Both the position numbers and the translations under genes were made by a program. From Candidatus Opimibacter iunctus (GTDB lineage: Bacteria > Bacteroidota > Bacteroidia > Chitinophagales > Saprospiraceae): a stretch of DNA of 64,000 nt. Each line of letters opens with the position of its first letter. Positions within the stretch are counted from its first letter, which is position 1. Under the pieces are notes generated by a model. The model did not search any database. It saw only the letters and a list, made by a program, of their open reading frames with translations, and had not been told where the DNA came from. The stretch covers positions 310,001 to 374,000 of the forward strand of contig JADJVH010000001.1 of assembly GCA_016716665.1 (NCBI GenBank). The letters are read 5' to 3'. This document shows positions 25,868 to 35,636 of this stretch, one piece after another.

Positions 25868-27945
25868 ATGATCAATCTCCGAAACAGTCCTTTTCTCTGG
25901 CTGGCCCTCCTGCTGCTCCTGGCCATTTCTACCGGAGAACTGAAAGCCCTGGACCCAGAGGCCCTGCCTACCATCCTGCTATGGGGGATATGCATCATTT
26001 GTTGCATCCTCAGTGTCCTCAGGTTTAAACCCGGCCGACAGATCAGGTCGACCCTTGCAATCTCTCTCCTCATGGTGACAGCCGGCTTGATCAGGGTCAA
26101 TGAATTCAGGACAACACTTTTCCCCGGCACCAAAATGCCACCTCGCCTGTCAGGATGCAAGGTGTCCTCATCGTCACCGAGGTGCTCAAGGATAAAGGCA
26201 CATCAGTTTCACTGAGGTGCAGGCAACTGAATTTAAGCAGTGTCGAGAAAGGAAATCCAACATCCCTAAAGGATAAATTTATAGTCGCTCAACTAAAGGA
26301 ACCTGGTCCTGAACCCTTTTTCCCGGGAGACCGGATTCAGGTCGAGGGCTTGGTGTCCGCAGTCAAAGGCCCGGTCAACCCACATGCGTTTGATGTCCGC
26401 ACCTACTATCAATCAATTGGGATCCGCCATCAGCTCAATGGCAAGGCAGGACAATTTACACGACTGCACGATCCTGTGAAATCCCTATTGAGGCTGACGG
26501 CAAAATGGCAATTCACGCTGTGTAGTGTGATCAGTCAACACACGAGTATAGAGGTTGCTCAACTGACCAATGCACTCGTGTGGGGACAACGGACTGATAT
26601 GGATGAAGATATCCGTCAGGCATTTGCTGACTCCGGTGCTATGCATGTGCTGTCCGTTTCAGGGATGCACATGGCGATCATCTATAGCATGCTCTACCTG
26701 GTCCTGGGAGCACCAGGCAGTGGATCATATGCAAGGCGCATGGCCCGGCTTGGCATGTATGCCATGGCGATCATCCTGTACATGGGCCTCACGGGGGCCT
26801 GCCCTGCCGTAGTACGGTCAGGCCTTATGATCCTGCTCTATCTCCTTGGTAAGGCTATGGGATGGAACACACCGATCTGGAACCTTCTTGGTTTCGCAGC
26901 CTTTGTCATGCTATGGATCAATCCTTTTGTCTGGAAAAATATTGGCTTCCAGTTGTCTTTCCTCGCCATGGCAGGGATACTCCTCTATGCCAAGCCGATG
27001 ATCCGCTACTATGCGTTTAAGAATAAAATCCTTCACATCACGTGGGAGGTCACAGCAGTATCGATGGCCGCTCAGGTGTTCATCCTTCCGCTTCTGTTAC
27101 ATCACTTTCACCAGTTTCCGCTCACCTTTATCGCCAGCAGCCTGGTCGCCATGCCTGCGAGTTATGTGATTATTTTTGGAACCCTGGCAAACACTTGCCT
27201 CGGCTTCCTGAACTGGGAATGGCTCTGGCATTGGTACGACACACTCTGCCATTATTTCCTGCTCATCATGAAATGGATGGCCACGCTCAACCCGGAGATG
27301 AATTACGCTCTACCCGTCTTACCCGGCCTGATGCTGTCCGGCATCACCATCTTTTTTTCACTGGCATTGGTCTATCATTGGAAGCCAGGCAAGCCTCTGG
27401 CCTATATACTCGGTGTGGCGACATTGGTTACGCTTGGATGCCATAGGTCAGCACAATGGCAGACCGACGAACTGATCATCTACCATCAATACCAGGGATT
27501 ACTTGCAGACATCATATCCAGAGGCCAGTGCGTGGCGATACGGGATAGCAATGTCACCGAAAGGAGCATTGATTTCGCTGCACGGGGTCATCGCTGCTTC
27601 CGGGATGTAAAACATACAAAGCTCCTTTACAAAAACGAGATGTTCATTTCACATGATTGGCAGTTCAAACCCTTTGAATTGCAATTTTACAATTCATCTA
27701 TATGGATATGGGGAGATTCGATAGCGCTCCCTGATCAGCTTCATTCGGTGACGCACCTTGTCATCGATAGCTGCCCGGATCTCAACAAGCTCAAGGAGTA
27801 TCTATGCAGCAACATCAATGTGATCGTGATCCTACCCGCACATCTCAAATGGAATCCAAAGAAGAGCATCATCAGGTTTCTCAACGAAAACGACATATCG
27901 ATGTGGGATATCAGTGAACAGGGCTATTACAAGTTATCACCATGA
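25868..27945 (+). CDS. comEC: ComEC/Rec2 DNA-uptake channel, frame broken once near the N-terminus
   Basis: Two frames together encode one ComEC-type protein of about 690 aa. The N-terminal frame (from ATG 25868) has two or three membrane helices and ends after 'TTLFPGTK'. Reading one base differently gives NATSPVRMQGVLIVTEVL and the rest of the protein. The break falls at an A-run (26132-26135) where one A seems missing. The competence domain is clear: 'ALVWGQRTDMDEDIRQAFADSGAMHVLSVSGMHM' (key motif HVLSVSGMHMA) plus many helices ('GFQLSFLAMAGILL'). The C-terminal part is short and lacks an evident metallo-beta-lactamase zinc motif (HxHxDH). ComEC forms the inner-membrane pore for single-stranded DNA in natural transformation. 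Confidence 0.87.
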
Positions 27946-28853
27946 AACACGAATATCACTTTACAATATCCCGTACTGACCGCATCAGCCTCATCGCCTT
28001 TGTAGTATTCCTGCTTGGATGGGAATTGATCAAGCATGCGCTACCTGAAGTTGGCTCACTTGATATCCAATCCGGCAGACCAAAATCTCCGGACACGCAC
28101 TCAATCCAGGATACTACAAAGTCAATGGTCCATACTGAAAAGAAATTCCAGGCAGAAATAATCGAAGATGAAGATTCGTCGATAACTTACGCTGATGAAA
28201 AGAATGAAATTGTACCGGTCAACATCATGGAAGCATCATGGAAGGACCTGCGCAAGATCGGGTTCTCCGCCAAAGCCGCCTCCAACATTGAAAAATACAT
28301 CGCTGCCGGTGGTGTCCTGAAGAATGAAAAAGATGTATTGAAAATCTATGGCATGGATTCCCTCCAATGGAAAGCTGTATCACCCTACATTTTATTTCCT
28401 GCCCGGGATAAGGAGGCTGACAAGTCATCAGAACCTACATCACTCACTCCTGCTGACGCCCCGGTCTTTGATCTGAATACAGCAAGTGTTACAGACCTCG
28501 AATCGCTGCCAGGTATCGGCATGGTGCTTGCCGAACGGATCATCAAATACAGGACAAGCCTGGGTGGATTTATCAATGCAGCGCAACTCAAGGAATGCTA
28601 CGGCCTGCCTCCGGAAACATTTGGAAAAATCCAACCTCGTCTCACCATCACACAGCCTGCCACAACCATTTCAATCAATGAAATGGACCTCACTAATTTT
28701 ACCCATCCCTATCTCAACAAGAAAATGATCCGCTTGCTTCAGGCCTACAAGAAACAACATGGCCCTTTTACCAATGCCACAGAACTAGGCAGAGTATATC
28801 CACCGGACACAACATGGTGCGAAAAGCTTCTACCATACATCGTTTTCAAATAA
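27942..28853 (+). CDS. ComEA-like helix-hairpin-helix protein with N-terminal membrane anchor
   Basis: The product is 303 aa and overlaps the comEC stop by ATGA, so it is translationally coupled. After a membrane segment (about residues 15-35) come several helix-hairpin-helix units: 'SWKDLRKIGFSAKAASNIEKYI', then the canonical 'FDLNTASVTDLESLPGIGMVLAERIIKYR' (key NTASVTDLESLPGIG), and a third near the C-terminus. ComEA captures double-stranded DNA in the periplasm and hands it to ComEC. Coupling to comEC supports that role. This version is longer than classic ComEA because of the extra HhH units. Confidence 0.82.
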   Translation: MKHEYHFTISRTDRISLIAFVVFLLGWELIKHALPEVGSLDIQSGRPKSPDTHSIQDTTKSMVHTEKKFQAEIIEDEDSSITYADEKNEIVPVNIMEASWKDLRKIGFSAKAASNIEKYIAAGGVLKNEKDVLKIYGMDSLQWKAVSPYILFPARDKEADKSSEPTSLTPADAPVFDLNTASVTDLESLPGIGMVLAERIIKYRTSLGGFINAAQLKECYGLPPETFGKIQPRLTITQPATTISINEMDLTNFTHPYLNKKMIRLLQAYKKQHGPFTNATELGRVYPPDTTWCEKLLPYIVFK

Positions 28854-28860
28854 ACTGCAC

Positions 28861-28953
28861 TGACAATGCATTGTCAATACATTGCAAACCCATCAACCCA
28901 TCAACCTATAAACCTGTAAACCTATAAACCTATAAACCCATGCTACGCATGGG
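28861..28953. terminator. Convergent intergenic region: octamer array and hairpins
   Basis: TGACAATG-CATTGTCA (28861-28876) is a perfect palindrome. An octamer array of AACCCATC/AACCTATA units covers 28887-28939, the same family as at 15717. CCCATGC-TAC-GCATGGG (28937-28953) is a strong hairpin just after both the ComEA-like and fbp genes. The hairpin is a plausible bidirectional terminator; no clear U-run follows. Confidence 0.5.
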
Positions 28954-28958
28954 CAAGA

Positions 28959-29975
28959 TCAGCTCTTCACCGAAGCACTATACTTCTCGACAAACGCCTT
29001 CATCTCACTCACCATCTTAGGGCTGCCGATGGCGATGGTAGCACGTTGATGCAAGTCATTGACAGGCAGGTCGAGGATTCGCTCCAGATGGCAGGTGATT
29101 GCTATACCTCCAGCTTGCTCAACGATCATCGCCATTGGATTGCATTCGTACAGCAATCGCAGCTTACCCTTTGGATACTTACGGGTATGCGGATAAAGGA
29201 AGATACCACCCTGGATCATGATCCGGTGGATATCTGATACCATCGAACCAATATACCTTAAGCCAAAGTTCATGTCCGAACAATGGTCGATATACCTTCG
29301 CATCTCGAGGTCAAATTTGAGATAGTACCCCTGGTTGACAGCATAGTAAGCCCCATCTTCCGGAATCTTGATATCCCTGTGTGAAAGGCAAAACTCACCG
29401 ATCGTAGGATCAAGGGTGAATCCATTGACACCATGCCCTGTAGTGTATACCAGGATAGTTGACGTTCCATATAGTACATACCCGGCCGCTACAAGAGCGG
29501 TTCCAGGTTGCAGGAAATCTTCAATGGTTGCAGGACCTGCCAGGTCAGACACTCGTCTATAGATGCTGAATATTGTACCCACTGATACATTGACATCGAT
29601 ATTGCTGGAGCCATCGAGCGGATCAAAGCCCACCACGTACTTAGCTTTCTTCTTAGCAACCGGAGGCAAGGCGACAAAATTTTCCAACTCCTCAGATGCG
29701 ATTGCAGCACACTCTCCGCTGTTGCCCAGGCATTCAATGATCTTGTCATTGGCATAGATATCCAGCTTCTGGACTGTATCCCCTGACTCGTTTTCTGAGC
29801 CGGCTACTCCGATGATATTGACCAGCCCTGCCTTGTTGACCTCGCGGTTGATGATCTTGGCTGCTACACCGATATCCCGGAGGAGATTGGTAAGCTCACC
29901 GGTGGAACTGGTATATTCTTTCTGCTGCTTGAGGATAAACTCATCAAGGGTGACTATTCTGTTTCGGTTGGACAT
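28959..29975 (-). CDS. fbp: Fructose-1,6-bisphosphatase class I
   Basis: The product is 338 aa of the inositol-phosphatase superfamily. The metal-binding motif 'GFDPLDGSSNIDVNVSVGT' is intact. 'LYECNPMAMIVEQAGG' near the C-terminus and the sugar-phosphate segment 'GSMVSDIHRIMIQGGIFLYP' are also typical. It hydrolyses fructose 1,6-bisphosphate to fructose 6-phosphate in gluconeogenesis. The length matches the family. It appears monocistronic. Confidence 0.95.
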   Translation of the reverse strand: MSNRNRIVTLDEFILKQQKEYTSSTGELTNLLRDIGVAAKIINREVNKAGLVNIIGVAGSENESGDTVQKLDIYANDKIIECLGNSGECAAIASEELENFVALPPVAKKKAKYVVGFDPLDGSSNIDVNVSVGTIFSIYRRVSDLAGPATIEDFLQPGTALVAAGYVLYGTSTILVYTTGHGVNGFTLDPTIGEFCLSHRDIKIPEDGAYYAVNQGYYLKFDLEMRRYIDHCSDMNFGLRYIGSMVSDIHRIMIQGGIFLYPHTRKYPKGKLRLLYECNPMAMIVEQAGGIAITCHLERILDLPVNDLHQRATIAIGSPKMVSEMKAFVEKYSASVKS

Positions 29976-30010
29976 ACGCGTTTGAATTGATCTCTAAATT
30001 ATGGCCTTTT

Positions 30011-32116
30011 TCAATACCCGCCATAGTATCTTCTCAAAAACCACTCCACAGATAACGCAGCAAGCAAAATCAGGCACAACCACTTGAGGTGGATCAGTGG
30101 CCTGGTCTGTGTACTGCTGTACAGGACTGGTTTTATAGTCTCATTTGCCAATATCTGGTCTGCCAGTTGTGCCATCTGGTCCGGATACACAAAGGTGCCA
30201 CCCTGCTGTGTGGCAAGCTGCCTGAGCAAACCATGATCCGCCGTTGACGACATGGACTCCAGTTGCACTGGCTGCACTACAAATTTACCATCGGCCGTCT
30301 GGCGCACACCATTGATCTCAGTTGTCCCTGTATAGGAATAACTTCCCTCCGGAAATCTGCCGATGTCAAGAACATAAGACTGGCCGGATGCATTAAAGGT
30401 ATAATCAAACTCCTCCTTATCCTGGTTCCTGATTTTAATAAATACTTCCGGGGTATTGATCAGCTCATAGTTATCATTATACAACTCAGCCTGGAACGTG
30501 ATTTCCTCGAGTTCTGTAAACAGCTTCTTCGCCGGTGTTACTCTGAATTTTCGCTTATCAGACTTGGTAGATGCGTATTGGCAAAGCTGGCTCAGCAATT
30601 CGTGGGTGATTTCTTTCGAACCATTTTGAAGCTGATCATACAATTGCCATTTCCATATCCCCTCTCCTGCAATGACACAGGTCCTGATATCATTGGTCTC
30701 CCCCATGAGGATCAGCGGAAACTGGGTATCCACCTGCCCGATACGCTGGTAAGCAAGGATCTGTGCTGTTGGTGAAGGGGTGTATTCACCATATGGTGCC
30801 AGCAATGGGCTGAAGGAGGCAATCTTATCTTTTAACTCATCGGAAGTATTGAAACTGCTAAACCCGGGATTGTATATCATCGTGACATCGTTTGGGCTAC
30901 GGTTACCCGAGTAATCGATGTTGAGCAGCGATTGCGCATTATTAAATGCATACAGGTCAGTCTGGTATCCGGCCACAATGATCTTAGGGATATCCTGCTT
31001 GTTGATTTCATCCAGGACACTTTGTATAAGGTACTTTGATGATGGCAACTGATGAAGCACTACCAGGTCATATCCCTTGAGTTGGGTGGCAGAAAAATCA
31101 GACGCCATCCGGATGTCCACTTCATAATTCTTTTGTTCCAGCAAGGCGGCCTTCCACACTGCAAGGTCAGGATGAGGACTGTTGGCCAAAAGCAGGACTT
31201 TCAACCTGCCGTCAATCACTTCGACAAAAAAAGTCCCTGACATTATTGACATAGGTCACTTCATTCTTGACCTGGGATAGCTGCACCCGGTAATGTTGCA
31301 CACCACTCTGCTTTGCTTCAATGATTATTTCTTTGGTATCAAACCACGCATCAGTGGCTATCGTAATCGGAATCCGCTCCAGCAATTCATTCTGATTGTC
31401 CTGGATATGCCTCACTTCGAGCGCTGAAGTTGCACCCTGCAGCCTGACCGCAGAGATATCCGTCTGCACTGAAAACCTATCAACCAGGTAAGCAATACCG
31501 TTGTGGAATACATCCCTGATCATCAGATCAGTCTTCCTGATGGTATCCCCAAGCGCAATCACAGATAGTGGTGACTTCTGGCCGGACGAGATATAGAGCG
31601 GATTGCGCCCGCGATTGACCGCGCCGTCAGTGGCCACAATCACTGCGCCTACATTCTGACCCCTGTATTGTTCCTGCAGATAGGTCATGAATTCACCCAG
31701 GTCACTTGCCTGGTCATTCAGTACCCACTGGTCAACAGGGACCACCTCTTCCCCGAAACCGATTCTATGGACTACATATTTCTCCGCCAACCTGTCGCTC
31801 AGCGTATTGAGGGATTTCATGTAGCTGATGGAGTCCTCTTTGGTAAATCCGGACCGGATACTTGTAGATTGATCCTGGGCGATGACGATCACCGGTGGTT
31901 CAGTACGGCTCTGGAGCAATTTGAGTAGTGGAGCCAGCAGAAGGCAACTCAGCACCGTGACGACAATACCCCTCAGGATGGCCATCAGATACCTGAGCAT
32001 CGGGGCCTGGTCAGCAAGGTGGTATCCCTTCGATATAGGAATACTGCAGCCGCAACGCCCGCCAATACACAAAAGAGAAGATACCAGGATGGATACTGCC
32101 AGTTAAGATTCTGCAC
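30011..32116 (-). CDS. Membrane protein with VWA domain, split by two single-base shifts
   Basis: Three frames join into one protein of about 700 aa. The proper start is a GTG at 32116 (MQNLNWQYPSWYLLFCVLAG...), giving an N-terminal helix in a frame that shifts at a G-run (32002-32005, one base missing) into 'MLRYLMAILRGIVVTVL'. A von Willebrand A domain follows, with the MIDAS motif DQSTS and 'ATDGAVNRG'. The frame shifts again at an A-run (31226-31232, one base extra) after 'NNVRDFF', continuing 'VEVIDGRLKVLLLANSPHPDL'. A final membrane helix ends the protein ('LCLILLAALSVEWFLRR'). VWA membrane proteins of this layout are common in Bacteroidota, often close to BatA-type operons, but none is adjacent here. 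Function unknown. Confidence 0.78.
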
Positions 32117-32247
32117 GCTTCCGGTTAAATTTGATGATATAGTACAACGACTAAACGCTCACAAAGATTGAAAAAATATCTAAGGGTTAAGCAGATGATA
32201 ACAAGCCGTGAATATCAAATTTTTGAACCTTTAGGCCGTTATAGCGG

Positions 32248-32255
32248 TATCTTAG
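32248..32255 (+). promoter_or_regulatory. Candidate -7 box (TATCTTAG)
   Basis: TATCTTAG differs from TAnnTTTG at one position and lies 28 bases before the ATG at 32284. An identical octamer at 33622-33629 precedes the sulfotransferase gene by 20 bases. The pair suggests a local variant of the -7 box. Confidence 0.35.
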
Positions 32256-32283
32256 TAGTCCGTTTTGATCAATTTTAAGGCTT

Positions 32284-33573
32284 ATGAGCAGGTTTCAGAT
32301 GGTGAGATCTATTGTTTTTTGTTTTGGGCTGCTTTTACTGGCAGACAATGTGCGTGCAGCCTACATCCTCATCCCCATGGATGAAACGCAGCGTAATCAC
32401 CTCAAGGCGTATGGGATTACTTATTGGGTGCTGGATGCCGGGGTGGAAGCATACTGGCTGCTCAATTACCGCGGTGGCTCATTTGCCTTCGAAGCCAACG
32501 ACCTCTTTGAAAAAGAGTGCAAGACCAGGGATGTCTCCTACCAGGTGATCCCTAACGGGGAATTTGCCCGGATCCGGACCGAAATAAGCAATCCGGAGGT
32601 CAATATGGAGACCATCAAACTGGAAAAAGCCCCAAAAATCGCAGTTTATACCCCTGATTTTAATGCCCAGGGAGAGCGGATCCAACCCTGGGATGACGCC
32701 GTAACCCTGGTCCTGACCTACGCTGAAATCCCATACGATAAGATATATGACCGTGAAGTCCTGGCAGGTAAACTTGCCGAATATGACTGGCTACACCTGC
32801 ACCACGAAGATTTCACCGGCCAGTATGGCAAATTCTACCGCTCCTTTAGCATGCAGCCCTGGTATCGCGAAAACCAACGCATCCAGGAAGAATTAGCTAC
32901 AAGCCTTGGCTTCAGCAAAGTATCCCAACTCAAGCTGGCAGTTGTCAAAGAAATCAGGGACTTTGTCGGAGGAGGCGGATTTATGTTTGCCATGTGCAGT
33001 GCCACCGATTCTTATGACATCGCCCTTGCAGCCGAAGGCATCGATATCTGCTCCGAAGTATTCGATGGTGATGCACAGGACCCACAGGCACAGTCTAAAC
33101 TGGATTTCAGCAAGTGCTTTGCATTCAAGGATTTTCAATTGGTGACCAACCCCATGGAATATGAGTTTTCGACCATCGACCACCGGGACCGTAATGTTCT
33201 CCCTGAGCGGGATTATTTTACCCTCTTCACATTTTCCGCCAAGTGGGATCCTATCCCTTCCATGCTGACTCAAAACCATACCACCACCGTCAAGGGCTTC
33301 ATGGGACAGACGACCGCTTTTGACAAAAACTATATCAAGTCTGATGTCCTCATCCTCGGGGATACCAAGGCCGAAAATGAAGCCCGGTATATCCATGGCG
33401 AATTTGGATATGGCACCTGGACGTTTTATGGCGGACATGATCCTGAAGATTACAGGCATTATGTGACAGATCCGGACACCGACCTGAGCCTGCACCCCAA
33501 CAGCCCGGGATATCGGCTGATTCTCGACAATGTACTGTTTCCTGCCGCAGAGAAAAAGAAAAGGAAAACCTGA
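32284..33573 (+). CDS. Secreted conserved protein, usually annotated 'asparagine synthetase B'
   Basis: The product is 429 aa and begins with a signal peptide (MSRFQMVRSIVFCFGLLLLADNVRA, cleavage after about residue 24). It then has 'AYILIPMDETQRNHLKAYGITYWVL' (key ILIPMDETQ..HLKAYG), which is the hallmark of a Bacteroidota family that databases call asparagine synthetase B. I see no class-II glutamine amidotransferase Cys2 and no ATP-pyrophosphatase SGGxDS motif, so the enzyme name is not supported. A 'GGGGFMFAMCSATDSYDIALAAEG' segment (key FMFAMCSATDSYDIAL) suggests a nucleophile-type glutamine-amidotransferase-like fold with a Cys after 'FAM'. The protein probably acts in the periplasm. 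True activity unknown. Confidence 0.75.
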   Translation: MSRFQMVRSIVFCFGLLLLADNVRAAYILIPMDETQRNHLKAYGITYWVLDAGVEAYWLLNYRGGSFAFEANDLFEKECKTRDVSYQVIPNGEFARIRTEISNPEVNMETIKLEKAPKIAVYTPDFNAQGERIQPWDDAVTLVLTYAEIPYDKIYDREVLAGKLAEYDWLHLHHEDFTGQYGKFYRSFSMQPWYRENQRIQEELATSLGFSKVSQLKLAVVKEIRDFVGGGGFMFAMCSATDSYDIALAAEGIDICSEVFDGDAQDPQAQSKLDFSKCFAFKDFQLVTNPMEYEFSTIDHRDRNVLPERDYFTLFTFSAKWDPIPSMLTQNHTTTVKGFMGQTTAFDKNYIKSDVLILGDTKAENEARYIHGEFGYGTWTFYGGHDPEDYRHYVTDPDTDLSLHPNSPGYRLILDNVLFPAAEKKKRKT

Positions 33574-33649
33574 TCTGACCCCGGTCAGTTGGTTAGGCAA
33601 AGGTGCAAAACCCAGTTTTTGTATCTTAGGGCGTTAGTGTTCATTATTT

Positions 33650-34507
33650 ATGTCCACGGAGCCTATACGCCTCTTGAACGATATTCCTGATGCACCATCA
33701 CTGCCGATGATTTATATTCTCGGAAATAGTCATTCTGGGTCTACTTTGCTCGGCTTCCTGCTGGCCTCAAACCCACACCTCATCAACCTGGGCGAAATCA
33801 AATCAAAGACCTGGCTGAAAGACAGATTTTGTTCATGCGGCCACCCCGTCAACACATGCCCCTTTTACCAAAATTATTTTAGCACTTTTAATGCACTCAA
33901 GCAGGCAGCTTTCCACAAGATCCGCTCCCGGTCTCTCGCCCCATTGTTACTGGCAGGTAAAATGAAAACAGACCCGGACACAAAAGCAAATCTGAATCAA
34001 TTATACTCCGCTGTGAGTCAGCACGTCATTGAGCACTATCCGGATGCACGATACTGGATTGACACCTCCAAGAGTACTTGGCTCCTGAATGCCTGGCTAC
34101 AAGTGATCCCGGCAAAGGATATAAGGATCATCTGGATCAAGAGGTGCTTGCATGCAAATGTGGGCTCATTTGTCAAGAGGGGTTCTTCCTTCTGGTCAGC
34201 AGTGATCAATATCAAAATCAATAATCTCATCACGTCCAGGTTTTTGAAGCGAAACCATGTGACCTACCTTGAAGTAAACTATGATCGGTTTTACGATGCA
34301 TACGCCGAAGAGGCAGCTGCTATTTCTGCATTTCTGGGAATAGCTGTGCCATCATCATATGCTTCGCTACACAATCACCATGCGATCTCGGGCAACCGAA
34401 TGACACGACAGTCTTTTACAGACCAATTCAGCGGCCTACGAAAAGATGATGAATGGAAAAATATCCTGACTGGCTATCAGCAAAAAATTCTCGCATGGAT
34501 AAGCTGA
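33650..34507 (+). CDS. PAPS-dependent sulfotransferase family protein
   Basis: The product is 285 aa. 'YILGNSHSGSTLLGFLLAS' near residue 24 is the 5'-phosphosulfate-binding loop (PSB). 'YWIDTSKSTWLLNAW' and 'IRIIWIKRCLHANVGSF' correspond to the 3'-phosphate-binding strand and helix of the sulfotransferase fold. The family transfers sulfate from PAPS to sugars or other acceptors. It is the first gene of a tight cluster with a GT4 glycosyltransferase and a flippase, so the acceptor may be an exported glycan. A candidate -7 box TATCTTAG is at 33622-33629. Confidence 0.85.
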   Translation: MSTEPIRLLNDIPDAPSLPMIYILGNSHSGSTLLGFLLASNPHLINLGEIKSKTWLKDRFCSCGHPVNTCPFYQNYFSTFNALKQAAFHKIRSRSLAPLLLAGKMKTDPDTKANLNQLYSAVSQHVIEHYPDARYWIDTSKSTWLLNAWLQVIPAKDIRIIWIKRCLHANVGSFVKRGSSFWSAVINIKINNLITSRFLKRNHVTYLEVNYDRFYDAYAEEAAAISAFLGIAVPSSYASLHNHHAISGNRMTRQSFTDQFSGLRKDDEWKNILTGYQQKILAWIS

Positions 34508-34514
34508 ACGCCAT

Positions 34515-35636
34515 ATGAGGATGCTCGTCTTGTCTATCGAATATCCTCCGCTTGGCGGAGGAGCCTCCCCGATGATCCATGAGATCAACAAGCAGTTTAT
34601 CCACCTGGGCCATGAGGTGACTGTAGTGACGATGGCTTTTAAAGGATTGCCTTCATTTGAAGTAATGGATGGCATTGAGGTTCATCGCCTGCACTGCTTT
34701 CGACTTCACAAACATATTTCCAGGTTATGGGAACATATCGCATATCTCGTGGCAGCACGTAAATTTCTGTTGGAATATATTCCGCAACACCACTTCGACT
34801 ATTGCTTCACGCACTTCCTGGTTCCGACCGGTATATTGGCCAAGTGGCTTCTTACCAATTTTAAGATACCTTATATCATCACTGCGCATGGGAGCGATAT
34901 CCCGGGATTCAATCCGGATCGGTATATCCTTCATCATCATCTCACCCCTCCCCTGCTGCGATCGATCATTGGCAGCAGCACACGCATTGTAGCTCCCTCA
35001 AAGTACCTGCGTACCATGATCATGGAGATCAAAGGAGTGACACCAGACAAACTGGAACACATTCCTAATGGTATAAATACTGATGACTACCTGCCCGGAA
35101 CTAAAAAACCAATTCTGCTATCCACAGGCAGGCTTATGGCCAGAAAAGGCTTCCAGTATTTAATTGCTGCCGTAGCAGACGAATACTTTCCCTTCGAAGT
35201 GCACATCTGTGGTGACGGCCCGATGATACATGCGTTAAAAGAAAAAGCGAGGCACAGTAAGACACCAGTCATTTTTCATGGATGGATCAATAACAAAAGC
35301 CAGCAGTATAAAACACTCCTTGCCGAAGCTTCAGTTTATTGCCTGGTATCCGCAAAAGAAAATGCCAGTATTTCTTTATTGGAAGCAATGTCATCCGGTT
35401 GCGCGGTCATTACCTCAAATGTTTCGGGCTGCCCCGAAAGCGTAGGGGATGCGGGCATTTGCATCCCTCCTGCAGATGTCGCTGCACTAAAGTATGAATT
35501 GCGAAGGCTGGTCAGCAGCCCCGACCTCATGGAGCATTATATGCGCGAAGGACGAAGACGCGCTATAAATGAATTTTCATGGCCTGCTGTAGCAGAGAGA
35601 TATCTTGATCTGGTGAATCAAAAAGGTCCGCAATGA
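34515..35636 (+). CDS. Glycosyltransferase family 4
   Basis: The product is 373 aa with the GT-B fold. The N-terminal Gly-rich loop is 'PPLGGGASPMIHEINKQF' (key GGGAS), and the C-terminal donor-binding part has 'LLSTGRLMARKGFQYLI' and the EX7E motif 'ENASISLLE' (retaining GT4). It uses a nucleotide sugar to extend a glycan on the cytoplasmic side. It starts seven bases after the sulfotransferase stop and overlaps the flippase start by four bases, so all three are one operon. Confidence 0.9.
   Translation: MRMLVLSIEYPPLGGGASPMIHEINKQFIHLGHEVTVVTMAFKGLPSFEVMDGIEVHRLHCFRLHKHISRLWEHIAYLVAARKFLLEYIPQHHFDYCFTHFLVPTGILAKWLLTNFKIPYIITAHGSDIPGFNPDRYILHHHLTPPLLRSIIGSSTRIVAPSKYLRTMIMEIKGVTPDKLEHIPNGINTDDYLPGTKKPILLSTGRLMARKGFQYLIAAVADEYFPFEVHICGDGPMIHALKEKARHSKTPVIFHGWINNKSQQYKTLLAEASVYCLVSAKENASISLLEAMSSGCAVITSNVSGCPESVGDAGICIPPADVAALKYELRRLVSSPDLMEHYMREGRRRAINEFSWPAVAERYLDLVNQKGPQ

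Noticed and set aside
32893..33600. Open frame of 235 codons on the minus strand over the 'AsnB' gene
   Set aside because: Antisense shadow of a conserved secreted protein.
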